A stretch of 64,000 bases of DNA from Bermanella sp034111105 (GCA_034111105.1 JAWUXY010000019.1:5677-69676); one strand, 5' to 3'; shown: positions 55,349 to 63,973, counted from the stretch's first letter. The notes: generated by a model from the sequence alone, not told the origin. A program made the numbers and translations.

Positions 55349-56287
55349 ATGAAAAAAAACATATTGAAAAAAGCGTACTTAAGCGCTTTTGTAATAGCAT
55401 TCTCATTATCTGCACACAGTGGAGGCGGTAATGGCGGCGGTAACAACGATGAATTACCGCTACCGGATACTTGTACATCAAACTGCGGATATGAAGTTGG
55501 GCCAAACCCAACACTCAGTGCACTTCAAGCAAGCCAAGGTCCGTTATCAGTAAGCTCAACGATTGTATCGAGTAGTGTTGATGGTTTTGGTGGTGGGACT
55601 ATTTATTATCCGAGCAATGCCTCTCAAGAATTGGCCGCTATTGCAGTAGCACCCGGCTTCACTAACTACCAGTCAGCGATACAATGGTGGGGGCCGCTTT
55701 TAGCCTCACATGGCTATGTGGTCATTACCATTGATACTAATGGGCGCTTTGATAACCCAAACAGTCGAAGCCTGCAATTAGATGCGGCACTTAGCCATTT
55801 AATTTCTGAAAGTGAAAGTTCAAGCAGCTCGATATCAGGATTAATTGATAAAAATCGTTTGGCTACCATGGGATTTTCAATGGGCGGTGGCGGCTCGCTA
55901 ATCAGTGCATCTAGAAACCGCTTAAGCGCAGCCGTTCCTTTAGCACCTTGGAATAGCGGCGGCAATGACTTTGATCAGATAGGGGTACCTACATTGATTA
56001 TGGCTTGTGAAAATGATTCAACGGCAAATGTAAATTCACATGCTAGCCCGTTCTACAATACGATTCCAAATAGCACTGACAAAGCCTATATGGAAATCGC
56101 CAACGGCCCGCATAACTGTGCAAATGGCAGCAATGGTAATGGCAATGATGCATTGCTATCAACCTATGGTGTATCTTGGATGAAACGCTTCCTTGATAAA
56201 GATAACAGATATGCACAATTTTTATGTGGCCCAAATCATGAAAGTAATAGTTCGATTAATGAATACAGAGACAATTGTAATTACTAA
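55349..56287 (+). CDS. Secreted PETase-like polyester hydrolase (cutinase/DLH-type alpha/beta hydrolase)
   Basis: 312 residues with a signal peptide (likely cut after SAHS) and a Gly/Asn-rich linker containing CTSNC. From GPNPTLSALQASQGP on, it aligns throughout with Ideonella PETase. Triad: Ser177 (GFSMGGGGS), Asp223 (ACENDS), His255 (GPHNC). Both PETase disulfides are present: C220-C257, the one special to type II PETases, and C293-C310. Trp201 matches the wobbling Trp185. Differences at the cleft: Phe104 for Tyr87, Phe176 for Trp159, Asn256 for Ser238, and a longer GSNGNGND loop. Substrates are probably aliphatic polyesters or cutin-like esters; PET activity is plausible but untested. Confidence 0.88.
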   Translation: MKKNILKKAYLSAFVIAFSLSAHSGGGNGGGNNDELPLPDTCTSNCGYEVGPNPTLSALQASQGPLSVSSTIVSSSVDGFGGGTIYYPSNASQELAAIAVAPGFTNYQSAIQWWGPLLASHGYVVITIDTNGRFDNPNSRSLQLDAALSHLISESESSSSSISGLIDKNRLATMGFSMGGGGSLISASRNRLSAAVPLAPWNSGGNDFDQIGVPTLIMACENDSTANVNSHASPFYNTIPNSTDKAYMEIANGPHNCANGSNGNGNDALLSTYGVSWMKRFLDKDNRYAQFLCGPNHESNSSINEYRDNCNY

Positions 56288-56477
56288 TCGATATTTTTAG
56301 CATAAATATAAGTTACGGTTGCATCTCGTCTATACGGTAATTTATAGGGCATAGATCTGCCCGTATCACATTGTAAATAAAAGCAATGAAGTTGCTCTTA
56401 TTTACAATGTTAAGTAAATTGCTAACGATGGTATTTCAAGACACAACCCAAAATACAATAAAAAGTTGATATTCAAT

Positions 56478-57410
56478 ATGCTTAAAAGAAATTTAGTTAT
56501 ATTAACGATCATTAGCGCTTGTATTATTACTACCATTTTTATTGTGAGCAACAACGATACACAATCCGTCAAAGTACTATCTAATAATATGTCGCAATCT
56601 GACGGCTCGCACCCGAATAATTTCGAAAAGCATGCTGCTACCATTGCAACAAAATGGCAGTGGTCAAAAATAAACACCAAACAAACTATAGCGACTGAAG
56701 AGAATAAAAAATCGCTGCCTTTTACGGCTAAATTTGTCTATGAAGCACTAAAAGCAGTAAAACTTGATGACCATGGAAACGTCATTCACGATCACAATGC
56801 CCTACTCTCTCTAGATGAAGCACTACTAAGAATACAAAGTAAGTTGGATGCAGAATCGCTGAGTACATTACAAGCAATCATCAAAGACGGTTTACCCGGT
56901 AAGGCAGGCGAGCAAACGGCAAAAATCGTTGGCGATTACTATTACTACTTAGAAGCTAAAGATGAATTTAGCCAGACCAGCGAAGCGCTTGCGAATACAG
57001 AAGTACATCAAAGCGTCGGTGCAGTTGAAAATGATGAGCTACTTTATGCTGAGCTACAAGCATTGAGAGATGTACACCTTGGTAGTGAAGTCAGTAGCGG
57101 GCTATTTCGAGTTTCGGATGCCGATGCACAATATATGTTTAATAGCATGAAACTTGATCTCGACCAAAATCTATCGGAGGAAGAAAAGGAACAAACACGA
57201 CTTGAAATTCAAGAGCAGCATATTCAACGTTCGGTTAATATTTCTGACTGGCCTGATCGATACAGCGCATTTCAAGATGCTAAACACAAAATACTAGCCG
57301 CGTCGCTAGATGAAGAAGAAAAGCAAAATCAAGTGACCCAGTTATTGCGCAGTTATTTTAGCTCTGATGAACTAAAACGCATAACACACCTTAGTCTTGA
57401 TCAATTATAA
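56478..57410 (+). CDS. Lipase chaperone (Lif/LifO)-like protein 1
   Basis: 310 residues from ATG 56478 (a TTG four codons earlier is possible; neither has a strong ribosome site). One N-terminal membrane helix (NLVILTIISACIITTIFIV) anchors a periplasmic helical domain, as in lipase-specific foldases. The signature region is degenerate: FVYEALKA where the family has FDYFLSA. It keeps the long-helix text LQALRDVHLGSEVSSGLF and LDLDQNLSEEEKEQTRLEIQEQ. Classical Lif proteins fold subfamily I.1/I.2 lipases before secretion. Here the neighbour is a PETase-like hydrolase of another family, so the client is an open question. Confidence 0.7.
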   Translation: MLKRNLVILTIISACIITTIFIVSNNDTQSVKVLSNNMSQSDGSHPNNFEKHAATIATKWQWSKINTKQTIATEENKKSLPFTAKFVYEALKAVKLDDHGNVIHDHNALLSLDEALLRIQSKLDAESLSTLQAIIKDGLPGKAGEQTAKIVGDYYYYLEAKDEFSQTSEALANTEVHQSVGAVENDELLYAELQALRDVHLGSEVSSGLFRVSDADAQYMFNSMKLDLDQNLSEEEKEQTRLEIQEQHIQRSVNISDWPDRYSAFQDAKHKILAASLDEEEKQNQVTQLLRSYFSSDELKRITHLSLDQL

Positions 57411-57432
57411 AAACATACGGAGGCTAAATGTC

Positions 57433-58146
57433 ATGTTATATCCATTTAGCCTAAAAGCAGTACACATTAAATATTTCAATATAACGTTATTATCTGTAAT
57501 TTTGTTCTTTGTCGCATCAGAACATATAAGATTACGTGACAAACCGTCACCTAATAACCAAGTATCCTCCGACCACTGGCTTCAACCAGCCGAGTTAGAT
57601 GTACTATATCCACAGTTAATTAGTGACGACAACTGGGAATTGGATTTCATTAAAATCGAAGAGGTTATTAGAAACTTAAAAATTGATTTCAATCAAGAAC
57701 TACTCATAAATTCTGATACCGCTGATAAACTACAACTTGTTATTGCACAGCTAGACATGAATCTACCTAATAAAGAATGGGCACGACTTGAATTCCTAAT
57801 AAAACAAAGCCTAGGTGAAAACATTGGCAAGTCATTTTATACATTAGTGAACAGCTACTATCATTACCAGCAAGATCAAACATCATATTTAGAAAAAATT
57901 AAACATGCAAACCCGAACGAGAAATTGGCCTTACTAAAAGACAGTGAAATAAAATACCTCAAGATGCAATCCCATCACTTTGGGTCAAGCATCGCTAAAC
58001 AACTATTTGAAAGAAAAAATAAAACCACTAACTACCTAAATTCAAGGCGCATTGTTAGTATGACAAAAGAATTAAGCAACGCACAAAAGAAAGAGCAGTT
58101 ATCCCTACTATCAAAAAACTATAAACAATCACTGATACAGCAGTAA
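57433..58146 (+). CDS. Lipase chaperone-like protein 2 (diverged tandem partner)
   Basis: 237 residues from ATG 57433, with GGAGG 9 nt upstream and 22 bp after the first chaperone-like gene. It has one N-terminal membrane helix (YFNITLLSVILFFVA) and a helical periplasmic part. It aligns in pattern with the first protein: SFYTLVNSYYHYQQDQ against DYYYYLEAKDEF, then YLKMQSHHFGSSIAKQLFE against LQALRDVHLGSEVSSGLF, then LSNAQKKEQL. It lacks the N-terminal signature segment of Lif. It could be half of a two-part foldase, or a decaying duplicate. The family call is weaker than for the first. Confidence 0.5.
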   Translation: MLYPFSLKAVHIKYFNITLLSVILFFVASEHIRLRDKPSPNNQVSSDHWLQPAELDVLYPQLISDDNWELDFIKIEEVIRNLKIDFNQELLINSDTADKLQLVIAQLDMNLPNKEWARLEFLIKQSLGENIGKSFYTLVNSYYHYQQDQTSYLEKIKHANPNEKLALLKDSEIKYLKMQSHHFGSSIAKQLFERKNKTTNYLNSRRIVSMTKELSNAQKKEQLSLLSKNYKQSLIQQ

Positions 58147-58155
58147 ATTAATATC

Positions 58156-59820
58156 ATGAATACAAATTCTAAGTTACTGCATACTATCACTCCAAAGATA
58201 ACCTCGTATAAATGTCTGCTTATACTGCAAAAACTGCTATTAGCTTTATTATCTGGCTCAATGCTTTCTTTGGCGTTGTTAAATCATGATTATTTTTACT
58301 GCACTTGGTTTGGGTTTATCCCACTGTTATTCGCCATTGAAAAATCAACACTGCTGCAGAGCTACCTAATAGGTTTAGTCGCCGGACTCACTCTGTTCAT
58401 CACGGGCGCCTACTGGATTATTGATTTCATTGCATTGTCTAAAGATTACGGTGTTAATTCAGGCTTTTTGTTAACTGGGCTATTTTGGCTTTACAGTGCA
58501 CACTCAATCGCATTAGCCACCGTATCATTTAAGTGGCTAACACAGAATTCAAAGGTGCATGAATTTGTCTTATTTCCACTGGTTTTTGTCCTTTTTTCTT
58601 CTACTTTTCCTATGTTATTTCCCATGCGTTTAGGCGATAGCCAAGTTAATTTTCATAGCGCACTGCAAGCCATTGAGTTCGTTGGGGTACATGGCTTAGA
58701 TGTTATTATTATCTTATTTAATATCGTGTTTTATCGTGCATTAGGTTATATATTCTCTTTTAAACCTAAACCCGTTAATCAATCAAAGCTACCCTTTATC
58801 CTATCGTTATCGCTTATTGGAGGATGGTTTATATATGGCATAACGGCTTATTCATTTTGGCAAAATGAGATCGCCACATGGGAGACGTTAAAGGTAGGTT
58901 TAGTTCAAGTAAATGAAGTGCCAAGCCTTGGTAATAGCATTCAATACCCGGGCTATAGTCAAGCTTACCCACCTGAAATGGACATGACAGAGCGTCTTAA
59001 CAGCGCAGGTGCTGACGTTATTATTTGGCCAGAAGCGCAAAAGAAACAATACCTAGATGACTCCAGCGTAAAACAAGCTTACCAACAGCGTATGAAAACA
59101 TTAAATAACCATTTAATATTTCAAGATATGCAACATATTCATGACCCCATCAATGGCACACTAATAGAGAAATACAACAGCGCTATCATGATTAACAATC
59201 ATGGCCAACAAGTTGATAGCTACCAAAAAATGAAACGCATTCCCTTTGGGGAATACACGCCCATGCTAGAAAAAGATTCCATGATGTCAGTTTGGGCCAG
59301 TAGCATTTTGGGTGACTTTAATGGAGAGCTATCACAAGGCGACAAACACAAAGCGTTTAGCCATCCGCAAGTAAATATTATTCCACTTATCTGCTATGAA
59401 ACCACGTTTCCTATTTTTATTGCACAAGCCGTACAACAAACGTTAACACAAAGAAATTTATCAAAGGGGGCATTACTAGTTGGACTGTCCAACGATGGCT
59501 GGTTCGGCTCAACACACTTACCTTACCAACATATTATGCCATCCGTACTGCGCGCCGTTGAAAACCGATTACCGCTCGTACATGTAGCCAATAACGGACC
59601 ATCAATCGTTGCAACACCCGATGGCAATGTGATTTTCACATCTGACTTTCAACAACCCGCTGGATATATTGTAGACGTGCCTCATTCAAACACGGCGCAA
59701 GGTAGCTTTTATAGCAGGCATCCTTCTTTATTTATGAATGCAGTGAAGTGTTTATTCTTATTGATTTTTGTTTATTCACTAGTGAGCCTTATTCGTTACA
59801 GGCTATATTTACCTAAATAA
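58156..59820 (+). CDS. Apolipoprotein N-acyltransferase (Lnt)-like protein
   Basis: 554 residues: about six to seven N-terminal membrane helices (to ~235), a periplasmic nitrilase-like domain, and a final membrane helix (LFLLIFVYSLVSLI). The Lnt triad is in place: Glu293 (IIWPEAQ), Lys358 (YQKMKRIPFGEYTP) and Cys413 (LICYETTFP). Housekeeping Lnt adds the third acyl chain to lipoproteins and normally sits with ybeX/corC; this copy instead ends the polyester hydrolase/chaperone cluster, 9 bp after the second chaperone-like gene. It may be a secondary, specialised acyltransferase. Confidence 0.85.
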   Translation: MNTNSKLLHTITPKITSYKCLLILQKLLLALLSGSMLSLALLNHDYFYCTWFGFIPLLFAIEKSTLLQSYLIGLVAGLTLFITGAYWIIDFIALSKDYGVNSGFLLTGLFWLYSAHSIALATVSFKWLTQNSKVHEFVLFPLVFVLFSSTFPMLFPMRLGDSQVNFHSALQAIEFVGVHGLDVIIILFNIVFYRALGYIFSFKPKPVNQSKLPFILSLSLIGGWFIYGITAYSFWQNEIATWETLKVGLVQVNEVPSLGNSIQYPGYSQAYPPEMDMTERLNSAGADVIIWPEAQKKQYLDDSSVKQAYQQRMKTLNNHLIFQDMQHIHDPINGTLIEKYNSAIMINNHGQQVDSYQKMKRIPFGEYTPMLEKDSMMSVWASSILGDFNGELSQGDKHKAFSHPQVNIIPLICYETTFPIFIAQAVQQTLTQRNLSKGALLVGLSNDGWFGSTHLPYQHIMPSVLRAVENRLPLVHVANNGPSIVATPDGNVIFTSDFQQPAGYIVDVPHSNTAQGSFYSRHPSLFMNAVKCLFLLIFVYSLVSLIRYRLYLPK

Positions 59821-59853
59821 ACGCGACATTCAAAAATCCAATCTAAATAAAGG

Positions 59854-59976
59854 GTAGGTCGGATAAGCAAAGCGCCATCCGACAAAAACTCAAAATGACG
59901 ACAAGTTTTAGACATAAATCTACGTAATTTCATACAATGTTGGGTGGCATTCGTACCTCATTTACCCAACCTACGG
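59854..59976. repeat. Pair of REP-like palindromes facing each other
   Basis: Left half GTAGGTCGGATAAGCAAAGC with pairing GTCGGAT (59858-59864)/ATCCGAC (59877-59883); right half GTTGGGT (59939-59945)/ACCCAAC (59964-59970) ending CCTACG. The outer GTAGG and CCTAC are inverted. The layout is like that of the 45.0-45.5 kb array, with different palindrome cores. It follows the Lnt-like gene by about 35 bp and may protect or end its mRNA. Confidence 0.65.
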
Positions 59977-60056
59977 CTACGGGCTGATTGTTTATTATAA
60001 AATAAAAATACATAAAAAGGCGCCCATTGGCGCCTCAAACATACTGCATATTTTAT

Positions 60057-60389
60057 TTATGGATATTCCCAATCCGCTCTTTCAACCCATTCCCTGAAAT
60101 TAGGTTGTTCTTGTTCTGGATGAATGGGTGAGAAGTCCATGGCGTTTTTAAAATAGGGGGAGCCTTTTTTAAAGGGGGTGAACAAATCAAACTCTTTTAC
60201 GAAGCCTAACTCTGCTGGGCACTCATACTCATCTAACGGTTGTATGGGCAACCACTCTTTGGGCACCCATGGGCTATCAATATCTAATTCGAAACCATTG
60301 CGGTACGCAATTTTAGATAAGATCACGCCCCATGTAGACACAACCTTGCTTTGATAGGCCATACCGTTTTCATTATTGCGAGAAATCAT
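60057..60389 (-). CDS. Hypothetical protein
   Basis: 110 residues from ATG 60389 (weak GGGTC upstream); an inner Met gives 101 residues. I recognise no family. It is soluble, rich in Pro, Trp and acidic residues, with FDLFTPFKKGSPYFKNAMDFSPIHP in the second half. No signal or membrane segment. It lies alone among other small orphan genes on the minus strand. Confidence 0.45.
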   Translation of the reverse strand: MISRNNENGMAYQSKVVSTWGVILSKIAYRNGFELDIDSPWVPKEWLPIQPLDEYECPAELGFVKEFDLFTPFKKGSPYFKNAMDFSPIHPEQEQPNFREWVERADWEYP

Positions 60390-60534
60390 GTAATCTGACC
60401 CGAATGCCCCTCTTAATTAAAGTCAACCATAAGATATTCGCACAGTACGCATAGAGATATTCACTTTAAATATAAAGCATTATTAAATGGGAATTATTAG
60501 TAATCTATTTAGAGTAGGCCTTCAACTACAGATT

Positions 60535-61095
60535 CTAATTAAAATAAGTATAAGTTTTTCTTCCAAAGCATGACGCTTCAATTGACATATTATCACTTAA
60601 GAAATTATCACGAAAATCATAGAATTTAACCTTTTCGATTCCAAGATTAACAATTTCATAAATCGAATTACAATTTAAAAAAACACGTCGATTTATAATA
60701 TAAAATCCTTCAATATTATTCTTATTAAAGATATCATCATTATAAAATGAGACTTCACTTATTTTTGAAAGAACAAAACTTTCTTCATACTCGTTATAAA
60801 TATACTCCACATACAATTCTATTTGTTTTTCTTTTTCACCACATACAATATTCGCCTGAGCACGACTAGAGGTTTCATCTACCTCCGTTTCTACCTTCAA
60901 CCCATAAAATTTGTCACTCGTGACACTAGAAGTAATATTTAGAAATTTAAATACAGAAAATATTTCAGCATTACACGTATCATGAGAAAATGAAAAATCA
61001 ATTTTATACTCAAACAACCTCCAATGAGGCATACCTGATACAAGGGAAGCCAATCCACAATATACAAAAAAAACAAGAAAATAATATCTAATCAT
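60535..61095 (-). CDS. Hypothetical exported or membrane-anchored protein
   Basis: 186 residues, no family recognised. The N-terminus has a short hydrophobic segment (YYFLVFFVYCGLASLVSG) that can be a signal peptide or anchor. The rest is beta-rich with five cysteines that could pair in the periplasm. The start overlaps the end of the upstream 135-residue gene by 8 bp, so the two are translated together. Codon use is strongly AT-biased compared with the core genes, as expected for acquired DNA. Confidence 0.5.
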   Translation of the reverse strand: MIRYYFLVFFVYCGLASLVSGMPHWRLFEYKIDFSFSHDTCNAEIFSVFKFLNITSSVTSDKFYGLKVETEVDETSSRAQANIVCGEKEKQIELYVEYIYNEYEESFVLSKISEVSFYNDDIFNKNNIEGFYIINRRVFLNCNSIYEIVNLGIEKVKFYDFRDNFLSDNMSIEASCFGRKTYTYFN

Positions 61096-61495
61096 TATTC
61101 TTTACAAGAGACGGAAATTGAAAATAAGAAAACTGAAAGGCCATTAAAAGAGGGGCATATAATATCACTACGGCATAATATGACTCATAAGAAACCTTAA
61201 ATCTCATCATGAGATAATTCAAAGCTAAAAAGACCAAAAAAACTGAAACCAACCGCCTCTCAAGCCTAATTTCACCGACATTAAAAGCATACATAATCAA
61301 GATACGTCCCCCAACCCATCCCAAAACAGAAAAAAATGAAAAGCACATTAAGTCAATCATATGTACACTGACATCACCTTCCCAATATGGGATATACAAT
61401 ATAGATTTTATTCCAATAAAAAAAAACATATAGATAGGCACCAAAGAAAAAAGATAAAACTCCATGTAAAAAAATGCTCTTGATAGTGCCTTCAT
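61088..61495 (-). CDS. Hypothetical multi-spanning membrane protein
   Basis: 135 residues with about four hydrophobic helices (for example LFSLVPIYMFFFIGIKSILYI and YYAVVILYAPLLMAFQF). No family recognised. It overlaps the downstream 186-residue gene by 8 bp, so they form a two-gene unit, possibly an envelope complex. Same AT-rich composition as its partner. Confidence 0.5.
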   Translation of the reverse strand: MKALSRAFFYMEFYLFSLVPIYMFFFIGIKSILYIPYWEGDVSVHMIDLMCFSFFSVLGWVGGRILIMYAFNVGEIRLERRLVSVFLVFLALNYLMMRFKVSYESYYAVVILYAPLLMAFQFSYFQFPSLVKNND

Positions 61496-61661
61496 TATTT
61501 AATCTCCCAAGTCGTGCTATTTACATCCAACCTGTAAACTCCACTTTTCTTCAGGACTATACTTATCTTCTATCACACTAACAACTTTCTCTAACAAGAC
61601 ACTCACCATACTTAAACAGCCAACCCTATAAGTCTGCTTCTATCGCGCGCAAGCGCCCTCC

Positions 61662-61751
61662 CACATCTCACATCTCACACCTCACACCTCACATCTCACA
61701 CCTCACACCTCACATCTCACACCTCACATCTCACATCTCACATCTCACATC
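61662..61751. repeat. Heptanucleotide tandem repeat, about 13 copies of CACAYCT
   Basis: Ninety bases made of a 7-bp unit, CACATCT or CACACCT, in the order T T C C T C C T C T T T T, with the last copy one base short. It lies between the two-gene hypothetical unit and the 91-residue gene, starting 17 bp after that gene's stop, and is outside any reading frame that I support. Confidence 0.95.
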
Positions 61752-61768
61752 GTAAATAACCTAATCCA

Positions 61769-62044
61769 CTAAAAGTACCGATTAAACAACCGAGCTGTTA
61801 TTTCAATAAACTCCTCATCCTCAACCACCTCTTCATCTAAAATCGTCACCGCCAACGCTAGCATGTCTTCTTCGGCATAAAAAAACGCATCCAATGCACT
61901 GCCGTCTTTTCGGGTTAATTTTTCATTTATTAGATTAACACCAATCCAAAAAAAGAACTGTTCGCCATCTTCATTAGCAATTTCATAATGAATTTCGGTT
62001 TCACCATTTTCATACCAAGCGCTTACACAAAACCAATCACTCAT
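61769..62044 (-). CDS. Hypothetical small acidic protein
   Basis: 91 residues, strongly acidic (ITILDEEVVEDEEFIEITARLF near the end), with aromatic-rich strands at the start (DWFCVSAWYENGETEIHYEI). No signal or membrane segment. I recognise no family. Its size and charge are like those of immunity or antitoxin-type proteins, but no toxin is seen next to it, so no function is assigned. Confidence 0.5.
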   Translation of the reverse strand: MSDWFCVSAWYENGETEIHYEIANEDGEQFFFWIGVNLINEKLTRKDGSALDAFFYAEEDMLALAVTILDEEVVEDEEFIEITARLFNRYF

Positions 62045-62130
62045 TGATACAACCTAATTCAATCAAAATATTTACATTCCCTAGAAATATGCATCCATGC
62101 ATTCCTAAGATATCGCCCATTCATTTGCAT

Positions 62131-62163
62131 AAAAAAGCCGAATCATTTCTGATTCGGCCTTTT
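62131..62163 (-). terminator. Terminator after the acyl-CoA dehydrogenase gene
   Basis: GCCGAATCA (62137-62145) and TGATTCGGC (62150-62158) pair perfectly around a 4-nt loop; the minus-strand reading ends in a run of six T. It lies 26 bp after the dehydrogenase stop codon. Confidence 0.85.
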
Positions 62164-62188
62164 GCTTTATCAAGTTCTAATGGTTAAA

Positions 62189-63973
62189 TTAGAATTGATC
62201 CGCTGTCATTTCATACAAGCAATCAGCGCCACCTTTGACGGCTTCGCTTAGAGAGATGTATCTTGGCAACAGGCGCTTAGTGAAAAAACGAGCCGTGGCT
62301 AGTTTGTTCGCGTAGTAAGGCTCTGTGCCTTCTTTCTCTAATGCTTTTTCAGCCATCATTGCATACATGTATGCGAACGAGGTGTAACCAAATACTTGTA
62401 AGTACTCAACAGAAGACGCGCCAATCTCATTTGCATTTGATTGTGCTTTTTCCATTACCCAATCAGTTAAGTCAGAAAGGTTCGCTAACGCGGCTTTCAA
62501 TGGGTTAATAAATTCAGCCATTTTTACACTGCCTTCTTGTGTCGCAATGAAATCATTGATTTCTTGTGCGTACACTTTAAACGATGCACCGCCGTTTGCT
62601 GCAATCTTACGACCGATCAAATCAAGCGATTGAATGCCGTTAGTGCCTTCATAAATTTGGGTAATACGGATATCACGTACGTGTTGCTCTTGGCCCCACT
62701 CACGAATGAAACCGTGACCACCAAATACTTGTTGGCCTGCCGTGGCGGATTCAAGTGCAAGGTCAGTTAGGAACGACTTAACAACTGGCGTTAGTAATGA
62801 AACCATTACTTCTGCGTCTTTCTTAACGTTTTCGTCGTCAGAGAACTTAGCAAGGTCTAACCATCTTGATGCGTAAGTTGAGAACGCACGAGAACCTTCT
62901 GTGTTAGCACGCATGGTTAACAACATACGACGAACATCTGGGTGAACGATAATTGGATCAGCGGCTTTGTCTGGGAATTGCTTACCCGTCGGAGCACGAG
63001 ACTGAATACGATCATTGGCATACGTCACTGCGTTTTGGTAAGAGTTTTCAGCTACGCCTAAACCTTGAATACCTACAGCAACACGCTCGTAGTTCATCAT
63101 GGTGAACATGGCGGCTAAGCCTTTGTTCTCTTCACCTACTAACCAACCTTTTGCGCCATCGTAATTCATAACGCAAGTAGCCGAAGCCTTGATACCCATT
63201 TTGTGTTCGATAGAACCACAGCTTAATGGGTTACGCTCACCTAGAGAACCGTCTTCGTTTACTAGGAATTTAGGCACTAGGAATAAAGAGATGCCTTTAG
63301 GTCCCGCTGGCGCGCCGGGTAGTTTTGCTAGCACAAGGTGGATGATGTTTTCCGCCATGTCGTGCTCGCCCCAAGTGATGATAATCTTGGTGCCAGAAAT
63401 CGCAAACGAACCGGCTGCTTGAGGCTCTGCTTTGGTACGAATAATACCTAAGTCAGTACCACAATGTGGTTCGGTTAAATCCATCGCGCCTGCCCAAACA
63501 CCTGAGTACATGTTTGGAAGATATTTTTCTTTCAGTTCTTGGCTGCCGTGTGCATTGATTGATAAGCACGCGCCCGCTGTTAGCATCGGGGCTAAACCAA
63601 ACGAGATGTTAGAGCCTTGAATCATTTCTTCAACTTGACCCACAAGCATCTTAGGCATGCCCATGCCGTCAAATTCTGGGTTACCACCCAAACCACCCCA
63701 ACCGCCTTCGCAGTAGGTGGCGTAAGCTTCTTTAAAACCAGGAGGTGCAGTGACTTCGCCGTCGTTCCATTTAGAGCCGTGTTCGTCGCCTTCACGGTTT
63801 AATGGTGCAATGACTTGTGCAGAAATTTTGCCCGCTTCTTCTAAGATGGCGTCCGCTGTATCTGGATCAACTACTTCGGCTAAACGTGGGTTTTCAGACC
63901 ACATTTTAGGAGCATCGAATACTTCGTTAAGCAAGAAGCGCATGTCGCGCAATGGAGCGTTATATTCAGGCAT
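62189..63973 (-). CDS. Acyl-CoA dehydrogenase, long DmdC/FadE-like type
   Basis: FAD enzyme doing the first step of beta-oxidation. The 594 residues match the long bacterial type with an extra C-terminal domain. Seen: MDLTEPHCGTDLGIIRTKA (substrate/FAD segment), MGIKASATCVMNYDGAKGWLVGEENKG, GGHGFIREWGQEQHVRD, and the catalytic base Glu442 in QIYEGTNGIQSLDL. Similar enzymes include 3-methylmercaptopropionyl-CoA dehydrogenase, so the chain length or thioester used is not fixed. The ATG is preceded by GAGGAA. It is complete and would fit a lipid- or alkane-using marine bacterium. Confidence 0.93.
   Translation of the reverse strand: MPEYNAPLRDMRFLLNEVFDAPKMWSENPRLAEVVDPDTADAILEEAGKISAQVIAPLNREGDEHGSKWNDGEVTAPPGFKEAYATYCEGGWGGLGGNPEFDGMGMPKMLVGQVEEMIQGSNISFGLAPMLTAGACLSINAHGSQELKEKYLPNMYSGVWAGAMDLTEPHCGTDLGIIRTKAEPQAAGSFAISGTKIIITWGEHDMAENIIHLVLAKLPGAPAGPKGISLFLVPKFLVNEDGSLGERNPLSCGSIEHKMGIKASATCVMNYDGAKGWLVGEENKGLAAMFTMMNYERVAVGIQGLGVAENSYQNAVTYANDRIQSRAPTGKQFPDKAADPIIVHPDVRRMLLTMRANTEGSRAFSTYASRWLDLAKFSDDENVKKDAEVMVSLLTPVVKSFLTDLALESATAGQQVFGGHGFIREWGQEQHVRDIRITQIYEGTNGIQSLDLIGRKIAANGGASFKVYAQEINDFIATQEGSVKMAEFINPLKAALANLSDLTDWVMEKAQSNANEIGASSVEYLQVFGYTSFAYMYAMMAEKALEKEGTEPYYANKLATARFFTKRLLPRYISLSEAVKGGADCLYEMTADQF

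Noticed and set aside
55349..55430. Polyester hydrolase as a lipoprotein substrate of the neighbouring Lnt-like protein
   Set aside because: The signal peptide has no lipobox cysteine; the first cysteines come after the Gly/Asn linker. Direct lipidation of this enzyme is not supported.
61662..61751. Possible CRISPR or iteron origin
   Set aside because: Units are only 7 bp and contiguous with no spacers; no replication gene or DnaA-box cluster is nearby.
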